A DNA stretch of 38,651 bases. It comes from Pseudomonadales bacterium. GTDB lineage: Bacteria; Pseudomonadota; Gammaproteobacteria; Pseudomonadales; Azotimanducaceae. The stretch's first letter is position 1; each line of letters starts with the position of its first letter. Below the pieces are notes generated by a model, which was given only the letters and a program-made list of their open reading frames with translations, was not told the DNA's origin and searched no databases. Made by a program: the position numbers and the translations under genes. The DNA lies in assembly GCA_017854255.1 (NCBI GenBank), contig JAFMIA010000026.1, forward strand, positions 1 to 38,651, in the 5' to 3' direction. Shown here in pieces: positions 34,591 through 38,651 of this stretch.

Positions 34591-35694
34591 GTGAGCGCGG
34601 CAAAGCGCGTGATCGTTGGCCTCTCGGGCGGCGTCGATTCGTCGGTCAGTGCCCTACTGCTGCAGGAGGCCGGCTATCAAGTCGAAGGCCTTTTCATGAA
34701 AAACTGGGAAGAGGATGACGGCGGCGAGTACTGCACTGCGAAACAGGATCTCCAGGATGCTCAGGCCGTCGCCGATCGCCTCAATATCCCGCTGCATCAA
34801 GCGAATTTTGCAGCAGAGTATTGGGATAATGTCTTTGATCATTTCTTGGCAGAATATCAAGCGGGTAGAACCCCAAATCCGGATGTACTCTGTAATCGAG
34901 AAATCAAATTCAAAGTCTTTTTAGATTATGCCCTGCTCTTGGGGGCCGATTTCATTGCAACGGGTCATTACGCGCGATTAAAAAGAACGCCGAATGGCCA
35001 AGTCGCGCTGTTAAAAGGCTTAGATGCGAATAAAGATCAGTCTTACTTTTTACAATCGGTTTCGGCTGAGCAATTTGAACGCTGCTTGTTTCCGGTTGGC
35101 GAGCTGGAAAAAAAAGCGGTTCGCGCTCGGGCGACAGCCGCCGGCCTCATTACCCACAATAAAAAGGATTCGACCGGCATCTGCTTTATCGGTGAACGCC
35201 GGTTCAATGATTTCCTCAAGACGTACCTGCCCAGTCAGCCCGGGGAAATCCGCTCGACAGAGGGCGCGTATCTTGGCCAGCACCAGGGATTGATGTACCA
35301 CACCCTTGGACAGCGTCAAGGCCTCGGAATCGGCGGTGTCCGCGGCACGCCGGATGCGCCTTGGTACGTGGCAGGCAAAAACCTTGGGGACAACACGCTG
35401 CTCGTTTGCCAAGGCCATGATCATCCAAGCTTGTTGTCACAGACGGTGACCATCGCTCAACTGCACTGGGTCAATGACCCGCCAAAGGCAGCCCGAGTCG
35501 CCGTCAAATTACGGTATCGTCAAGCCGATCAATTCGGCGAACTGACCTGTCATGATTCAGGTGACGAGCGCTTAACCGTACGCTTTGAGACGCCCCAACG
35601 GGCGGCAACACCCGGGCAGTGGGCCTGCTTTTACGATGGCGACATTTGTCTTGGCGGTGGTGTAATCGAGAGCAGCGTGGGCGTCGCGCCATGA
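34591..35694 (+). CDS. mnmA: tRNA-specific 2-thiouridylase MnmA
   Basis: A 367-residue enzyme that uses ATP and sulfur from TusE to thiolate U34 in tRNA-Lys, -Glu and -Gln. The PP-loop GLSGGVDSS spans residues 10-18. The catalytic cysteines are Cys101 in [12 protein letters not shown] and Cys198 in [10 protein letters not shown]. The central [21 protein letters not shown] region and C-terminal beta-barrel are normal. It begins with GTG, 40 bases after nudJ. It ends in ATGA shared with hflD. Its sulfur donors TusBCD-E are encoded at 16686-18007 in the same window. Confidence 0.96.
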   Translation: MSAAKRVIVGLSGGVDSSVSALLLQEAGYQVEGLFMKNWEEDDGGEYCTAKQDLQDAQAVADRLNIPLHQANFAAEYWDNVFDHFLAEYQAGRTPNPDVLCNREIKFKVFLDYALLLGADFIATGHYARLKRTPNGQVALLKGLDANKDQSYFLQSVSAEQFERCLFPVGELEKKAVRARATAAGLITHNKKDSTGICFIGERRFNDFLKTYLPSQPGEIRSTEGAYLGQHQGLMYHTLGQRQGLGIGGVRGTPDAPWYVAGKNLGDNTLLVCQGHDHPSLLSQTVTIAQLHWVNDPPKAARVAVKLRYRQADQFGELTCHDSGDERLTVRFETPQRAATPGQWACFYDGDICLGGGVIESSVGVAP

Positions 35695-36305
35695 ACCCCA
35701 TTCAGGGTCGAACGGTTGCCTTATCCGCTTTGGTGCAAGCTGGGTCACTCTGCCTGAGCGTTGCCAAATCAGGATTGTTAGCGAGCGACGTGGTGGAAAC
35801 CTGTCGCGAAAGTCTTTTTCGTTTTGATGCGGTGACCCCCTTTGATATTTACAACACGGGCGACCTGCTCGCCCACGGCAAACACAAACTCGGTCAGATG
35901 CTCAGCCAACCGGCTGAATCCGATCGCGACCTGCTCGCTTTGGGGGGACAAATTCTAGGTTTGGCTCGGCGATTTAAAACCAATGATCAAGCCCAACGCG
36001 CGGTCAGGGCTGATTTGTTCTCCGCACTTGAAAGGGTTCAAGGGCTGCAAGACAAAGCCGAGAGAGTCTCCGCCCTCGATCACAGTTGCGCCACCCTCTA
36101 TCAAAAGCACATCAGTCCTCTTGCACGCCGTATTATCATTCATGGCGACCCAGTCCAGCTCAAAAGGCAGGAGAATGCCGATCGGATCCGAATGCTATTA
36201 CTGGCGGGCCTCCGCGCTGGGGTTTTGTTTTATCAGCTAAAAGGATCTCGCTGGCAACTGCTCATGCAGCGACAGCAAATTCGTCACCAATTAAACTTCA
36301 TATAA
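35691..36305 (+). CDS. hflD: High-frequency lysogenization protein HflD homologue
   Basis: A 204-residue mostly helical protein. In E. coli HflD is a peripheral membrane protein that binds phage lambda CII; its ordinary cell role is unclear, and the gene lies between mnmA and purB. The same placement holds here. The start [20 protein letters not shown] and the middle ([61 protein letters not shown]) are typical. I start at ATG 35691, overlapping the mnmA stop by four bases. It precedes purB by 31 bases. Confidence 0.94.
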   Translation: MNPIQGRTVALSALVQAGSLCLSVAKSGLLASDVVETCRESLFRFDAVTPFDIYNTGDLLAHGKHKLGQMLSQPAESDRDLLALGGQILGLARRFKTNDQAQRAVRADLFSALERVQGLQDKAERVSALDHSCATLYQKHISPLARRIIIHGDPVQLKRQENADRIRMLLLAGLRAGVLFYQLKGSRWQLLMQRQQIRHQLNFI

Positions 36306-36327
36306 AGTCGCAACCCCCAACCTTTGA

Positions 36328-38651
<2,324 letters not shown>

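Overview
The window looks like ordinary chromosome from a gammaproteobacterium, most likely a free-living and probably marine relative of the Pseudomonas/Oceanospirillales side of the class. I cannot name the genus. The evidence is gene content and order. One block runs yccA, tusDCB-tusE, cysG, serS, crcB, rarA, lolA, ftsK, trxB, aat, bpt, infA, clpA, clpS, rluE, nudJ, mnmA, hflD, purB. From memory this is close to the order in Pseudomonas aeruginosa. Coding density is high, with many 1-4 base stop/start overlaps and several GTG and TTG starts. I see no rRNA, tRNA, CRISPR, insertion sequence or phage genes.

Layout. Bases 1-5176 are the more variable part: two short-chain dehydrogenases (the first cut by the window edge), an alpha/beta-hydrolase esterase, an exported M20 amidohydrolase and an AAA ATPase, all on the minus strand. 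The ATPase closes an efflux operon (4010-12533, minus) made of one lipoprotein adaptor and two different RND permeases; no outer-membrane channel gene is present. A 15-bp palindrome overlaps that operon's likely promoter. On the plus strand follow an LD-carboxypeptidase with a twin-arginine signal, a CNT nucleoside transporter, a small exported protein of unknown function and the YccA/Bax-inhibitor-1 membrane protein.

The conserved core begins at the tus genes. TusBCD-TusE relay sulfur to MnmA, whose gene lies about 17 kb away, for 2-thiouridine at the tRNA wobble base. CysG (siroheme), SerS, CrcB (fluoride channel), RarA, LolA and FtsK form a minus-strand run. Upstream of ftsK is a 586-bp stretch with a 14/15-bp tandem repeat array and a possible decayed gene, then a small PA4642-like gene. 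TrxB, Aat and Bpt follow; Aat and Bpt make N-degrons, and ClpS and ClpA, just beyond infA, deliver and unfold such substrates, so an N-end rule pathway is nearly complete here (clpP is not in the window). RluE, a reversed moaC-moaD-moaE group for molybdopterin synthesis, NudJ, MnmA, HflD, PurB and a two-part GNAT protein close the window.

I found no clear new multi-gene system. The items most worth checking are the repeat array before ftsK, the palindromic operator candidate at the efflux operon, the exported LD-carboxypeptidase and the long GNAT protein after purB.
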